From Variovorax sp. PBL-H6 (GTDB lineage: Bacteria > Pseudomonadota > Gammaproteobacteria > Burkholderiales > Burkholderiaceae_C), in the NCBI RefSeq assembly GCF_901827155.1, contig NZ_LR594660.1:62001-126000 (forward strand): 64,000 bases of DNA, given 5' to 3'. Of the stretch, positions 10,220 to 18,320 are shown piece by piece (the stretch's first letter is position 1; each line of letters begins with the position of its first letter). The position numbers and the translations under genes are program-made. The notes under the pieces are model-generated. The model was given only the letters and a program-made list of their open reading frames with translations. It was not told the DNA's origin and searched no databases.

Positions 10220-11299
10220 TCAGGCGGCAGCGGCCATGGCCTTGCGAGCAATCAACACGGCGAGCTTCTCCTGCTCGATGCGGTGCTTGATTGCAGGTCC
10301 GGCTAGCCCTTGGGCCAAGCCCTGGAAGTCAATGTTCCTGAGTGCATCGCAAGACGCGCGAAAGCCGTCGGCACCGAACGTGTGCATCAACTGCAACGCT
10401 TGCACCGTAGCTTCCACCCGTTGCGGGCGGCGCAGCACGTCGAGCCCCTCGAGCAACGCCAGTTGGCGCTGGGCGACTAGGCTGTCGAATTGGCGAAGCT
10501 CGGCCTGCTCGGCACGCTGCACGCAAAGCGCCAAGTCCGTCACGTCTTTTGGCAGCTTGCCCGAAACCTGGTCGCTGTCGAGCCGGAAGGCGCATGCGAA
10601 GCGAACCTCGAGGGCTGCCTCGCTGGCTACCGCGCGCCGAAGCGATTCCACGTAGTCCGGCCGGACGCTGATGCCTTTGAACGCATTCGGGCCACTTAGA
10701 AGCCCGAGCCCAAGCAAAGTCGTCACCATGCAGTCGGGATGTGGCTCCATGAGGCCGCGCTTGAGTTCCGCCCAGATTCGCTCGAACGGCAGTTCCGCCA
10801 GGTCGCCTGCGGCGACCATCCCATGCATCGTCATGAGCAGGCTGTTCTCGATACACCAATCGGGGCCGAACCGAGCCTGGAATCGTGCCACGCGCAGCAC
10901 ACGCAGGGGGTCTTCCAGGAAGGCGCCCGACGTGTGGCGAAGTACCTTCATCTCAAGGTCGCGTTTGCCCCCAAAGGGGTCGATGAGGTCGCCCCCGAGC
11001 GCCATCGCCATCGAATTGATGGTCAGGTCTCGACGGCTCAAGTCCTGCTCGAGCGTCACGTTCTCAGTAGAGACCGTGAAGCCCGTGTGGCCGGCTGCCG
11101 TCTTGCGCTCCACGCGCGCGAGCGCGTATTCATCCTGCGTCAGGGGGTGCAAAAAGACCGGAAAGTCCTTGCCGACGGGGCGAAATCCACAGTCGAGCAT
11201 GTACTCGGCGGTCGCGCCGACCACCACATAGTCGCGGTCCTTGGGAGTAAGGCCGAGCAAGAGGTCGCGCACTGCGCCTCCAACGAGAAAGGTCTGCAT
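10220..11299 (-). CDS. cca: CCA tRNA nucleotidyltransferase (HD motif lost)
   Basis: This class II enzyme adds or repairs the 3' CCA of tRNAs using CTP and ATP. The head matches the gammaproteobacterial type closely: VGGAVRDLLLG, the acidic KDRDYVVVG region, FPVFLHP, RRDLTINSMA and EDPLRVLRVARFQARF. At 359 aa it is shorter than the roughly 410-aa cellular form. The C-terminal half is degraded: the HD-domain segment equivalent to VRFATLCHDLGKG reads VRFACAFRLDSDQ, so the phosphohydrolase His-Asp pair is gone. CCA addition should persist but not the 2',3'-cyclic phosphodiesterase side activity. No tRNA gene is visible in the window. Confidence 0.93.
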   Translation of the reverse strand: MQTFLVGGAVRDLLLGLTPKDRDYVVVGATAEYMLDCGFRPVGKDFPVFLHPLTQDEYALARVERKTAAGHTGFTVSTENVTLEQDLSRRDLTINSMAMALGGDLIDPFGGKRDLEMKVLRHTSGAFLEDPLRVLRVARFQARFGPDWCIENSLLMTMHGMVAAGDLAELPFERIWAELKRGLMEPHPDCMVTTLLGLGLLSGPNAFKGISVRPDYVESLRRAVASEAALEVRFACAFRLDSDQVSGKLPKDVTDLALCVQRAEQAELRQFDSLVAQRQLALLEGLDVLRRPQRVEATVQALQLMHTFGADGFRASCDALRNIDFQGLAQGLAGPAIKHRIEQEKLAVLIARKAMAAAA

Positions 11300-11439
11300 G
11301 TCTGCTCCAGTTATTGTCCTGACACGTGTAGCCAGGGTCGGAGCAAAGGCCTAGAACTGCTGAGGTTTTTGAGCGCCCCGAGGCCGCAGCCGTGGCGCTG
11401 TCGTCGGGAGATGCGCGGCTTTTTTGTGCTTAAACGGAG

Positions 11440-12405
11440 CTAGTCGGCCTTGGTGCCGTCCACGTACGGGATGCCTAGCTGGCTTGCAGGCGCAGCTGCA
11501 ATCTGCCGAACATCCGCCGGTGTTTCCTCAGGGAAAAGGAACTCTTTGGTTATCCGCGCTTTGAAGTTCGTTAAACGCAGGGTCGGGGCGTCGAACTTCA
11601 GCACCCAATCGTTGGAGGCCTCCGGGCGGTCGGTCACCAGCTCGCGCACGGCCTTGCGAAAGTGCATCCCGCGCACGAAGGAGAACAGGTTCGCCCAATC
11701 CACCGGAGGCAACAGAAAGGGGGTTTTGGCGCCCGGAGAGCCAAGGTCAAAATGGGATTCAAACCGGTGCTTTATCCCGGATAGCGCGAGCGTCGGCGCG
11801 CGAGGCGCAAGTTCGTTACGTACGAAGCTCTGGGCACTTTCAACTTCCACGGCGACAACGAACGGAAGCACGAAGGCGGACCACGCCTCAGCAGGTGCCA
11901 CGTCACCCAGGTGGAAGGCGTCAGCCCATTTGTCACTGAAAAGTTGCAATAGGCCGGAGCGAATAGCCTTAGGCCGTAGCTTGTAGAAGCTTTCGACGGG
12001 GCTCGCCTCCGGCATGACGGTCACGTTGTGGGTCTGGTCAGCCCACAGGGTTGAAAGGCTGGACTCCAACCCTTCGATGGCCCTCGCCCACTGGTCGACC
12101 TGAAAGTCGAAGCCGGGCGGCAGCAGCACGCCGATGCCGCCGAGAATCAATCGCCAGCTGTCTGTGGCCGCCGGGACGTTTTCCTCGGCTGAGACCGTCC
12201 GGATAACGCGCTGGAGATACTGTGCAAGAATCACATTTTCTGAGCGCGCCTTCAACACGACATAGGCGAGGTCGCGGTCGTTGACAACAAAGTCTTCGAC
12301 GCACTCTGCAAGCAGAGCGAATGCGTCCTGGCGCCCACCTTCGGGGCCCGGGCTGAGCCCTAGTCGGGCCAGTTGCAGTAGTTCCGAAGCGGATATTTGG
12401 CTCAA
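11440..12405 (-). CDS. Hypothetical protein, 321 aa
   Basis: Family not recognised. It is a soluble, mainly helical protein, rich in Leu, Ala and acidic residues, without metal or nucleotide motifs. The only plausible start is a TTG at 12405 preceded by AGGTAA; an in-frame stop lies just upstream. It is separated from the downstream cca gene by about 140 nt and from the upstream membrane gene by about 80 nt, so it may have its own promoter. Confidence 0.7.
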   Translation of the reverse strand: MSQISASELLQLARLGLSPGPEGGRQDAFALLAECVEDFVVNDRDLAYVVLKARSENVILAQYLQRVIRTVSAEENVPAATDSWRLILGGIGVLLPPGFDFQVDQWARAIEGLESSLSTLWADQTHNVTVMPEASPVESFYKLRPKAIRSGLLQLFSDKWADAFHLGDVAPAEAWSAFVLPFVVAVEVESAQSFVRNELAPRAPTLALSGIKHRFESHFDLGSPGAKTPFLLPPVDWANLFSFVRGMHFRKAVRELVTDRPEASNDWVLKFDAPTLRLTNFKARITKEFLFPEETPADVRQIAAAPASQLGIPYVDGTKAD

Positions 12406-12484
12406 ATATGTTACCTAGCAAGCGAACACTCTAAACGGGCAGTACCCGGCAACTCAACTTAACCTGAGATTATCGCCGCCGCGG

Positions 12485-12823
12485 CTATGCGACAAACCGC
12501 GAGACGAAAATAAGCCACGCAGGCACCCAAGCTGAGAGGGACGCCGGCGCTTTTTCGGCCCAACTAGCGATACCTTGAAAGCATAAATAAACATAGGCCA
12601 TGTGTAACGCAACCAGTCCAAATAGACGGGTCCGAAACTGAAGGCAGGTGAGCGCAGTGTTGGACAGTAGCCACAGTACAAATCCTGCGGCGTTGGTCTG
12701 GTTGATTAGGTAGTTGCCCCATAGTCCGCCGACCACGCCCACCAGTTGCAGGAAGTTTTCGAGTGAAAAGAGCCGCTCTAGGAGCGGCTTTTTGTCAGAC
12801 AAGGCGGATACCTCGGATGTCAT
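12485..12823 (-). CDS. Membrane protein, about 112 aa
   Basis: Three hydrophobic segments (about 26-44, 52-70 and 90-110) mark a small multi-pass membrane protein. Its start is uncertain: ATGs at 12850, 12844 and 12823 all lie inside the end of the upstream P-loop gene, and none has a good ribosome-binding site. I give 12823. A terminator-like hairpin (12772-12790) falls within its first codons, so expression may depend on read-through or coupling. Function unknown. Confidence 0.55.
   Translation of the reverse strand: MTSEVSALSDKKPLLERLFSLENFLQLVGVVGGLWGNYLINQTNAAGFVLWLLSNTALTCLQFRTRLFGLVALHMAYVYLCFQGIASWAEKAPASLSAWVPAWLIFVSRFVA
12767..12794. terminator. Bidirectional hairpin with T-runs at the end of the P-loop gene
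   Basis: AGCCGCTC (12772-12779) pairs with GAGCGGCT (12783-12790), with four A's on the left and four T's on the right. It begins right after the stop of the minus-strand P-loop gene but also overlaps the start of the next gene. Confidence 0.55.
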
Positions 12824-13712
12824 ATTCGGATTGCATGCGCTCATGTGCATAGTGTTTTAGCCAAACGTCTAAGGCTTGCTCAGGGGTGTCAAACCTGGCC
12901 CGGGCGAGAAACGCGGCATCTCGGCTCGAGCTCGACGGCTCGTACTCGAAGATGGCGTCCTTGTTCAGACAGCCGCCCCAGGGCGTTCGGACGGCCCAAC
13001 GGTCCGGCTGAGCGCTCTTTCGTCTGGTGCAGCGCTCCAGCGTGGCCCAGGGCGACCCGTCCCCGTCGACAGCCAACAGGTAGGTCATGACCAAGAGCGG
13101 CTTATGTTCCGTCATGCAGGAGGTCTCCAGCCCAAAGGCGGCAAACTCTGGCACCGGCGGCTGGCCAATGTTCAAACTGCTCACAACGCGCCACGGCGCC
13201 AGCATGTCGACAGGAAGCTCCGTGTAGGGGATGTTCTTCCGTGCCAGGAAGGCTCGCATCTGTCGCTCCACTTCTAGCGCTTCGGCGCGACCCTGCGTCC
13301 GCCCGCGTTCCTCGAAATGGCCCGCTTCCAGGTCGCGGGTAACGAAGAAGTTGATGTTTTCAAAGGCTTCCGATGCCTCGTCGACGAGGGGTTCAAAACT
13401 GCCAAAGTACTTGCTCGGGGCATAGAACTGGCAGAGCTGCAACGGGCTGTCCGTCACCCCAAACTCGTAACCCGAGCGCTCGATGACGAACTGCTTGTGA
13501 TGTTGCTTGGCAAACAGGTAGACCTGTTCCTCGGTCAACTGCCACTTTCGCCCGGATAGAACCAGATACTTCGCATACTCGCTCACGAGCTCCACGCTGC
13601 AGTGCTGGGCCTTCATCAGCCAGAAGATGCCGGCAGCGACGGAGCTTTTGCCCACTCCTGGTGCGCCAAAGAGGTTGATGATTTTGAGCTTGCCGCTTCG
13701 CTTGGAGGTCAT
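12795..13712 (-). CDS. P-loop ATPase/kinase-like protein (AAA_28/NadR-like)
   Basis: The Walker A motif GAPGVGKSS sits near residue 16, after a beta-strand (KLKIINLF). The rest of the first 180 residues, including VTDSPLQL in the Walker B position and TRDLEAGHFEERGRTQGRAEA, resembles the NadR/AAA_28 nucleotide-kinase-like family common in large phages. About 120 further residues form a C-terminal domain I cannot assign. The start is the ATG at 13712; the frame extends to a TTG overlapping the recD2 stop. It follows recD2 closely on the same strand and is probably cotranscribed. Substrate unknown. Confidence 0.75.
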   Translation of the reverse strand: MTSKRSGKLKIINLFGAPGVGKSSVAAGIFWLMKAQHCSVELVSEYAKYLVLSGRKWQLTEEQVYLFAKQHHKQFVIERSGYEFGVTDSPLQLCQFYAPSKYFGSFEPLVDEASEAFENINFFVTRDLEAGHFEERGRTQGRAEALEVERQMRAFLARKNIPYTELPVDMLAPWRVVSSLNIGQPPVPEFAAFGLETSCMTEHKPLLVMTYLLAVDGDGSPWATLERCTRRKSAQPDRWAVRTPWGGCLNKDAIFEYEPSSSSRDAAFLARARFDTPEQALDVWLKHYAHERMQSEYDIRGIRLV

Positions 13713-13755
13713 GGATTTCCGGGGCTGGTAGTTGCCCTCGGTATAGCCAGCTAAC

Positions 13756-15993
13756 TTATGCAGCAAGCGCTTCTTCTCGCCGCATCTCTGCGGGCAGCCC
13801 CTTCATGAGACATTCCTTTAGGCGCGTCCAACGCTCATCCTTCTGAGCGCGCTCCACCGCCAGCTTCATGGCCATTGGCTGGCCGACGACCACGCACAAC
13901 TTCCGTGCTCGGGTCACGCCGGTGTACACGAGGTTACGTCGAAGCATCATGTAGTGGCTGGTATCGAGCGGCATGATGACCACCGGAAACTCCGAGCCTT
14001 GGCTCTTGTGGATGGTGAACGCGTAGGCAAGCGCCAGCTCGTCCAGGTCCTGGAATCTATAGACGACCGGAACCGCGTCGAACTCCACCATGACGGTTCG
14101 GGTCTGGGCATCGACGTCTGAGATGTAGCCGATATCGCCATTGAAGACGTTCTTGTCGTAGTTGTTGCGCAGCTGCATGACCTTGTCGCCAGTGCACCAC
14201 TTGGTCCCGTTGAACTCGACCTGCTTTTCAGGCATCGGGTTCAGGAATGCCTGCAACTGAACGTTCAGGGCCAGCACGCCGAGCTTGCCGCGCCGCATTG
14301 GCGCCAGAATCTGGACGTCACGGATAGGGTCGTAGCCGAGCTTGTACATGTCGCGGGCAAGGCGAAGGATTTCCTTCTCGATGTCCGAGCGCGCCTTCTC
14401 CTTGTCGGTTTCACTCTTCGGGTCCCGCGGCATGATGCTAGAGAAGTGGAAGTCCGAGTCCTGGAGATAGCTCAGTTCCGGCATGTCGCCACGGTTGATG
14501 GCGTGCGCGTTCCGGATGATTTGGCTCTTCGCGGCCTGGCGGAATACCTGGCGCAGCATCACCGTGGGCAGCACGCCCGAGTCGATGATGTCGCCCAGCA
14601 CCTTGCCCGGACCCACGGAAGGCAGCTGGTCGACGTCGCCGATGATGATGAGGCGCGTGTGCGGCGCGAGCGCGCGGATGATGGACAGGAACATGTAGAT
14701 GTCCACCATCGAAGATTCGTCGACCACGAGGACGTCCGCATCGAGCGGATTCTTCTCGTTGAACTTGAACGTACCGTCCCGCTGGACTTCCAGCGTGCGG
14801 TGCACCGTCTGGCCGGGGAAACCCGTGGCTTCGGCCGCGCGCTTGGCTGCCTTGCCGGTGGGCGCGCACAGCTGCAGCGGGCTCATGCCGGCCGCCTGGA
14901 GACACTCCATAACGACCCGGGTGATGGTCGTCTTGCCGGTACCGGGACCCCCTGTGATGACGCATACCTGAGACAGCAGCGCCGCACGAACCGCATCGCG
15001 CTGAGCGTCCTCCAGCGTGATGTGCATGTCCATCTCGACGGAGAGGATGGAGACGTCGATGTCCTTGACCGTATGGGCCAGCGGACGCTTGGCGTGCTTC
15101 AGGAGTAGGTCCGCCACCGCCTTCTCGGCCTTGTAGGTTCGCGGGGAGAACAGGCACTCCACCCCGCCTGAGAAATCGCGAATCAGGCTCTCGGATTCAA
15201 CCTCCTGCTCGAAGCAGGTGCTGAGAACGTCGTAGTCCACACCCAGGAGTTCGCTCGCCTTCTCGCGAACGACTTCCACCGGCAGACCGCAACTGCCCTG
15301 CCCCTCGGCCTCGCGCAGGACGTAGTGCACGCCGGCACGGATGCGGTACTCGCTGTTCCGCGGAATCCCTTGCTTGAAGGCTGCTTCGTCGGCCGTTCTG
15401 AACCCGATGCCCCAGATGTCCTGACAGAGGATGTACGGGTTCGCCTTGATTTTCTCGACCGCCGAGGCGCCGTACTTGTCGAGGATGCGCTTTGCTCGCA
15501 GGGTAGACAGGCCCGCCTTGTGCAGGAAAACCATGATTTCGCGCGTCGCCTTCTGCTCGGCGTACGACTCGATGAGCGAGTCGATGCGCTTTTTGCCGAT
15601 GCCTTTGACGCCCTTCAGGCGTTCCGGGTGGTTCTCGATGACGTCAAAAACGTCTTCCCCGAACGCGTCGACCAGCTTCTGGGCGAACCCCTTGCCGATG
15701 CCGGGGATGGCATTGGACATGTACTTGACGATGCCTTCGAGCATCGTGGGCTGCGAAAGGGTTACCTCCACCGCCTTGAACTGCGGGCCCCATTTCGAGC
15801 TTCCCCAGGCCCCGCGCACGCTGATGAGCTCGCCCACGTTGATGACAGGGGCGGTACCGAGCACCGTGCGCTCGCCCTTTCCCGGCACATCGACTTTTGC
15901 GACGAAATAGCCGTTCTCGGGGTTCACGTACGTGAGGATTTTGACCACACCGCTCAGTTGCTCGGTGGGCTGGGAAGAAGAAGGACTGGCCAT
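13756..15993 (-). CDS. recD2: RecD2-type 5'-3' DNA helicase
   Basis: RecD2 proteins are SF1B helicases that unwind DNA 5'-3' outside a RecBCD complex. All parts are visible in 745 aa: an N-terminal OB-like region, tandem helix-hairpin-helix motifs (IPGIGKGFAQKLVDAFG, VKGIGKKRIDSLI, about 95-135), Walker A GGPGTGKTT near residue 350, Walker B VLVVDESSMVD, GDVDQLPSVGPG, and the late motif TIHKSQGSEFP near 670. Length is typical. A sigma70-like promoter lies 32 nt upstream. In this replication-rich element it likely acts in fork processing or recombination rather than as the main replicative helicase, which was not found here. Confidence 0.95.
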   Translation of the reverse strand: MASPSSSQPTEQLSGVVKILTYVNPENGYFVAKVDVPGKGERTVLGTAPVINVGELISVRGAWGSSKWGPQFKAVEVTLSQPTMLEGIVKYMSNAIPGIGKGFAQKLVDAFGEDVFDVIENHPERLKGVKGIGKKRIDSLIESYAEQKATREIMVFLHKAGLSTLRAKRILDKYGASAVEKIKANPYILCQDIWGIGFRTADEAAFKQGIPRNSEYRIRAGVHYVLREAEGQGSCGLPVEVVREKASELLGVDYDVLSTCFEQEVESESLIRDFSGGVECLFSPRTYKAEKAVADLLLKHAKRPLAHTVKDIDVSILSVEMDMHITLEDAQRDAVRAALLSQVCVITGGPGTGKTTITRVVMECLQAAGMSPLQLCAPTGKAAKRAAEATGFPGQTVHRTLEVQRDGTFKFNEKNPLDADVLVVDESSMVDIYMFLSIIRALAPHTRLIIIGDVDQLPSVGPGKVLGDIIDSGVLPTVMLRQVFRQAAKSQIIRNAHAINRGDMPELSYLQDSDFHFSSIMPRDPKSETDKEKARSDIEKEILRLARDMYKLGYDPIRDVQILAPMRRGKLGVLALNVQLQAFLNPMPEKQVEFNGTKWCTGDKVMQLRNNYDKNVFNGDIGYISDVDAQTRTVMVEFDAVPVVYRFQDLDELALAYAFTIHKSQGSEFPVVIMPLDTSHYMMLRRNLVYTGVTRARKLCVVVGQPMAMKLAVERAQKDERWTRLKECLMKGLPAEMRREEALAA

Positions 15994-16024
15994 CGAACCT
16001 TAAAACGCCGGCATGCGCCAATGC

Positions 16025-16053
16025 ATTTTACGTAGAGTTTAGTCTTTAGTAAA
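16025..16053 (-). promoter_or_regulatory. Sigma70-like promoter for recD2
   Basis: On the minus strand TTTACT and TAAAAT are 17 nt apart. The TAAAAT is part of a repeated TAAAATGCA nonamer. The ATG is about 32 nt downstream. Confidence 0.6.
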
Positions 16054-16103
16054 GGGGATGGGTTTATAACGCAGTTCCGGCTCTCCCCTTTTCGTTCAGG
16101 CAA

Positions 16104-16131
16104 ATGAAGAAGCCCGCCGAAGCGGGCCTTC
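16104..16131 (-). terminator. Terminator after ybaB
   Basis: GCCCGC-TTCG-GCGGGC stem (minus strand) with a modest CTTCTTCATTT tail. Confidence 0.6.
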
Positions 16132-16152
16132 AAAGGACTTCTAGCCCTTGGT

Positions 16153-16476
16153 TTAGCCCAGGCCTGGAACCTTCATGCCAAAGGGAATCAGGCCGGCGGC
16201 CAGGCTGCCCAGCTTGGCCTTCGACGCTTCTTCCTTCCTCGCATTGGCATTGGCCACAGCCACCACGACCAGGTCGCCCAGGGTCTCGAGGTCTTCGCTC
16301 TTCAGGCTGGCGTCATAGTTCACGCGCTTGAGCTCGCCGGCGCCGGTGATGGTCACGGTGACCAGGTTGTTGGCTGCGGTGCCTTCGAAGGTCATCGCGG
16401 CAATTTCGGCTTGAGCGGCTTCCATGCGCTTTTGCATTTGGGAAAGTTTGCTCAGCAAGCCGGGCATTTGTTTCAT
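16153..16476 (-). CDS. ybaB: YbaB/EbfC-family nucleoid-associated protein
   Basis: This 107-aa protein matches the YbaB/EbfC fold: an N-terminal amphipathic helix with a QMQKRMEAAQAEIA core, a beta-sheet with TFEGTAANNLVTVTITG, and a C-terminal helix with the family-like DLVVVAVANANARKEEASKAK. YbaB dimers bind DNA with little specificity and shape nucleoids. The start at 16476 follows GGAG; an upstream start adds six residues. It lies between the 5'-3' exonuclease and recD2. In cells the gene is usually next to dnaX and recR, so this copy has left its usual context. Confidence 0.88.
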   Translation of the reverse strand: MKQMPGLLSKLSQMQKRMEAAQAEIAAMTFEGTAANNLVTVTITGAGELKRVNYDASLKSEDLETLGDLVVVAVANANARKEEASKAKLGSLAAGLIPFGMKVPGLG

Positions 16477-16524
16477 GTGTGCTCCAAGGGGCAAATAATG
16501 GGTGATACGGTCTAGTCCAGCCGT

Positions 16525-17496
16525 TTATCTTTTCGCGGTCCAGCTAAAGTGGATGTTGGAGATGGCGCGTTGAACCGAAAGTACATCGGCCTTCTCCAGC
16601 TCTTTGGACAGGGGGCGACCCCAGTAGCTCCAGTTGGTCAGGTAGTCTGCAAAGCCCAGTTCGTCGAAGAGCCCTGCGAGCTCCATTTCGTCGAGTTGGC
16701 CGACCGTAGTTCGGATGTCCGAGCCTTGGAGCACCGGGCCGGCCGATAGGTCGACCAGCTTGACGTTGCGGCGGACGCTCTCACGCACGTCCGCGTCGGT
16801 CAGGCCCTGGTAGTACTTCGCTTCCGCGCCGAAGGTGAGCAGGTCCTCCGCCGCGGTGAGCGCGGCCTCCAGACTTCCGTATTTCGCGAGGAGCGCCGCC
16901 GCCCGCTTGAGGCCCACGTCTTCGACGCCAGGAATGTCGTCGGTCGTGTCCCCGGCCATCGCCTTTGCGTGGGCGTAGAGCTGGGGCGAACTCACGCCGG
17001 TTGCCTTGAAGAACCCATCCAGCTCGATGACTTGCGTCAACTTCTTGGCGTTCACCCAGCGCACCCGGTTTGCCACGAGGCTCAGCCAGTCCGTGTCCGA
17101 GGTCGACAGGTCGACCAGATGCCCCTGCGCCGCCAGCTGTCCCGCAAGGCCGAATGCCAGGTCGTCCGCTTCCGCGCCAGGATGCAGAAGCTGAATCACG
17201 GGGAAGTAGTTCAACGCACGTTGGATGAGCGGCCGCTGTGGCTCGTAGGTCTCGCGCGCCTCGCGCTGCTCAGGCGTCTTGTGCCGCGAGCTTTTGTACG
17301 CCGGCAGGAGGTCGTAGCGCCACTGCGCCCTGCCGTCCCACAGGAGAAGGTTCACTACGCCCTGCGAGAAGTGCAGGCGGGAGCGCACGTGCTCCAGGAA
17401 GCCACGAACTGCGTGCGTGTCGTGGTGGCCTGCTTTCTTCCCGATGAAATACTGGGCAAAGCCCAGCGCGTTGGCGTCAATGAGACGGACTTGCAT
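16525..17496 (-). CDS. 5'-3' exonuclease / flap endonuclease (Pol I N-domain type)
   Basis: The product (323 aa from ATG 17496, MQVRLIDANALGF) belongs to the PIN-like 5'-nuclease family. Metal-binding acidic residues appear in LLLWDGR, EADDLAFG, STSDTDWLSL and the helix-3-turn region DIPGVEDVGLKRAAALLAKYG. The frame reads far upstream of 17496, but that part overlaps the divergent promoter and shows no homology. The DNA polymerase at 38 kb has no 5'-nuclease domain, so this enzyme should supply primer and flap removal in trans. Confidence 0.9.
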   Translation of the reverse strand: MQVRLIDANALGFAQYFIGKKAGHHDTHAVRGFLEHVRSRLHFSQGVVNLLLWDGRAQWRYDLLPAYKSSRHKTPEQREARETYEPQRPLIQRALNYFPVIQLLHPGAEADDLAFGLAGQLAAQGHLVDLSTSDTDWLSLVANRVRWVNAKKLTQVIELDGFFKATGVSSPQLYAHAKAMAGDTTDDIPGVEDVGLKRAAALLAKYGSLEAALTAAEDLLTFGAEAKYYQGLTDADVRESVRRNVKLVDLSAGPVLQGSDIRTTVGQLDEMELAGLFDELGFADYLTNWSYWGRPLSKELEKADVLSVQRAISNIHFSWTAKR

Positions 17497-17664
17497 TGGC
17501 TGGTAGCGGTTGAGGGGACCTGGCCTGTAGTCACGGGCTTTAGCCGCGCGGCTGTGCTTGGCGCTTTCCGCCCAGGCCGCCCGGGAGCCCCGCGAGGAAG
17601 TCCATTTTGTTGCAGCCTGGTTTACGCTGTTGCATTCTGTTCGGCCTGGTGTAAGCTGTGCGCG

Positions 17665-18282
17665 ATGCCCAGCCCTACCACCATACTCAACGACGCCCTG
17701 GCCGCCGCCCCGAAGGAGGGGCTTGAGCTCTACTTGGAAGCTATCGAAGCGCTCCGAGAGAAGGGTCACACCTGGCGCGAAATCGCTTCGTTCCTTACAG
17801 AGCGAGGGGTGCCTACCGACCACTCGAAGGTGTTCCGACTGGCGACCCGCCGTGAAAAGGTCGAGGCCGAGGTGATGAGGTTCGAGGTTCCCAGCGCGGA
17901 CCGCTATGCCTCAGCCCTCCTCCAGCTCGAACAGGAAGGGGGCGTCAGCGCAATGGGCCGAGCCATGCTTGAGAGGCACTTCCGGGCGCACAACCGGACG
18001 GTCACCTTCACGGAGCTCGGCAATGCTGCCGCCCAGGTCAAGGAGGGAGCACGGACGAGTAAGTCGTACCGGTTGGCCAACGTGCTCTATGGCAAGCTTG
18101 CTCGCAAGCTGGGGGAGTCGCTGAAGATGAGCTTTGCCCCGAATCCCGGAAGCTCCGAGCCGTTCTACAGCAGTGCAATCGGTCTGGCCAACCCCATGCA
18201 GCCCAAGGGCGGGGAGTTTCAGCTGGTGATGCACCACGAACTGGCGAAGGCGTTCGACCTGCTCGGCTGGTTCAGGCCCTGA
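17665..18282 (+). CDS. HTH/ScoMcrA-head-like DNA-binding protein, 205 aa
   Basis: The N-terminal 70 residues contain a helix-turn-helix-like segment (TWREIASFLTERGVPTDHSKVFRL). The central part (AMLERHFRAHNRTVTFTELG... through RLANVLYGKLARKLGE) follows the pattern of the N-terminal head domain of ScoMcrA-like type IV restriction nucleases, but no HNH or other nuclease follows. The last 30 residues (GEFQLVMHHELAKAFDLLGW) are shared in pattern with the next gene. It starts at ATG 17665; the upstream frame is antisense to the exonuclease gene. Domain relationship is by eye; role unknown. Confidence 0.7.
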   Translation: MPSPTTILNDALAAAPKEGLELYLEAIEALREKGHTWREIASFLTERGVPTDHSKVFRLATRREKVEAEVMRFEVPSADRYASALLQLEQEGGVSAMGRAMLERHFRAHNRTVTFTELGNAAAQVKEGARTSKSYRLANVLYGKLARKLGESLKMSFAPNPGSSEPFYSSAIGLANPMQPKGGEFQLVMHHELAKAFDLLGWFRP

Positions 18283-18320
18283 TAGCCTGACAGAAGAAGT
18301 TTTTTACAGAGGAGCTACGC

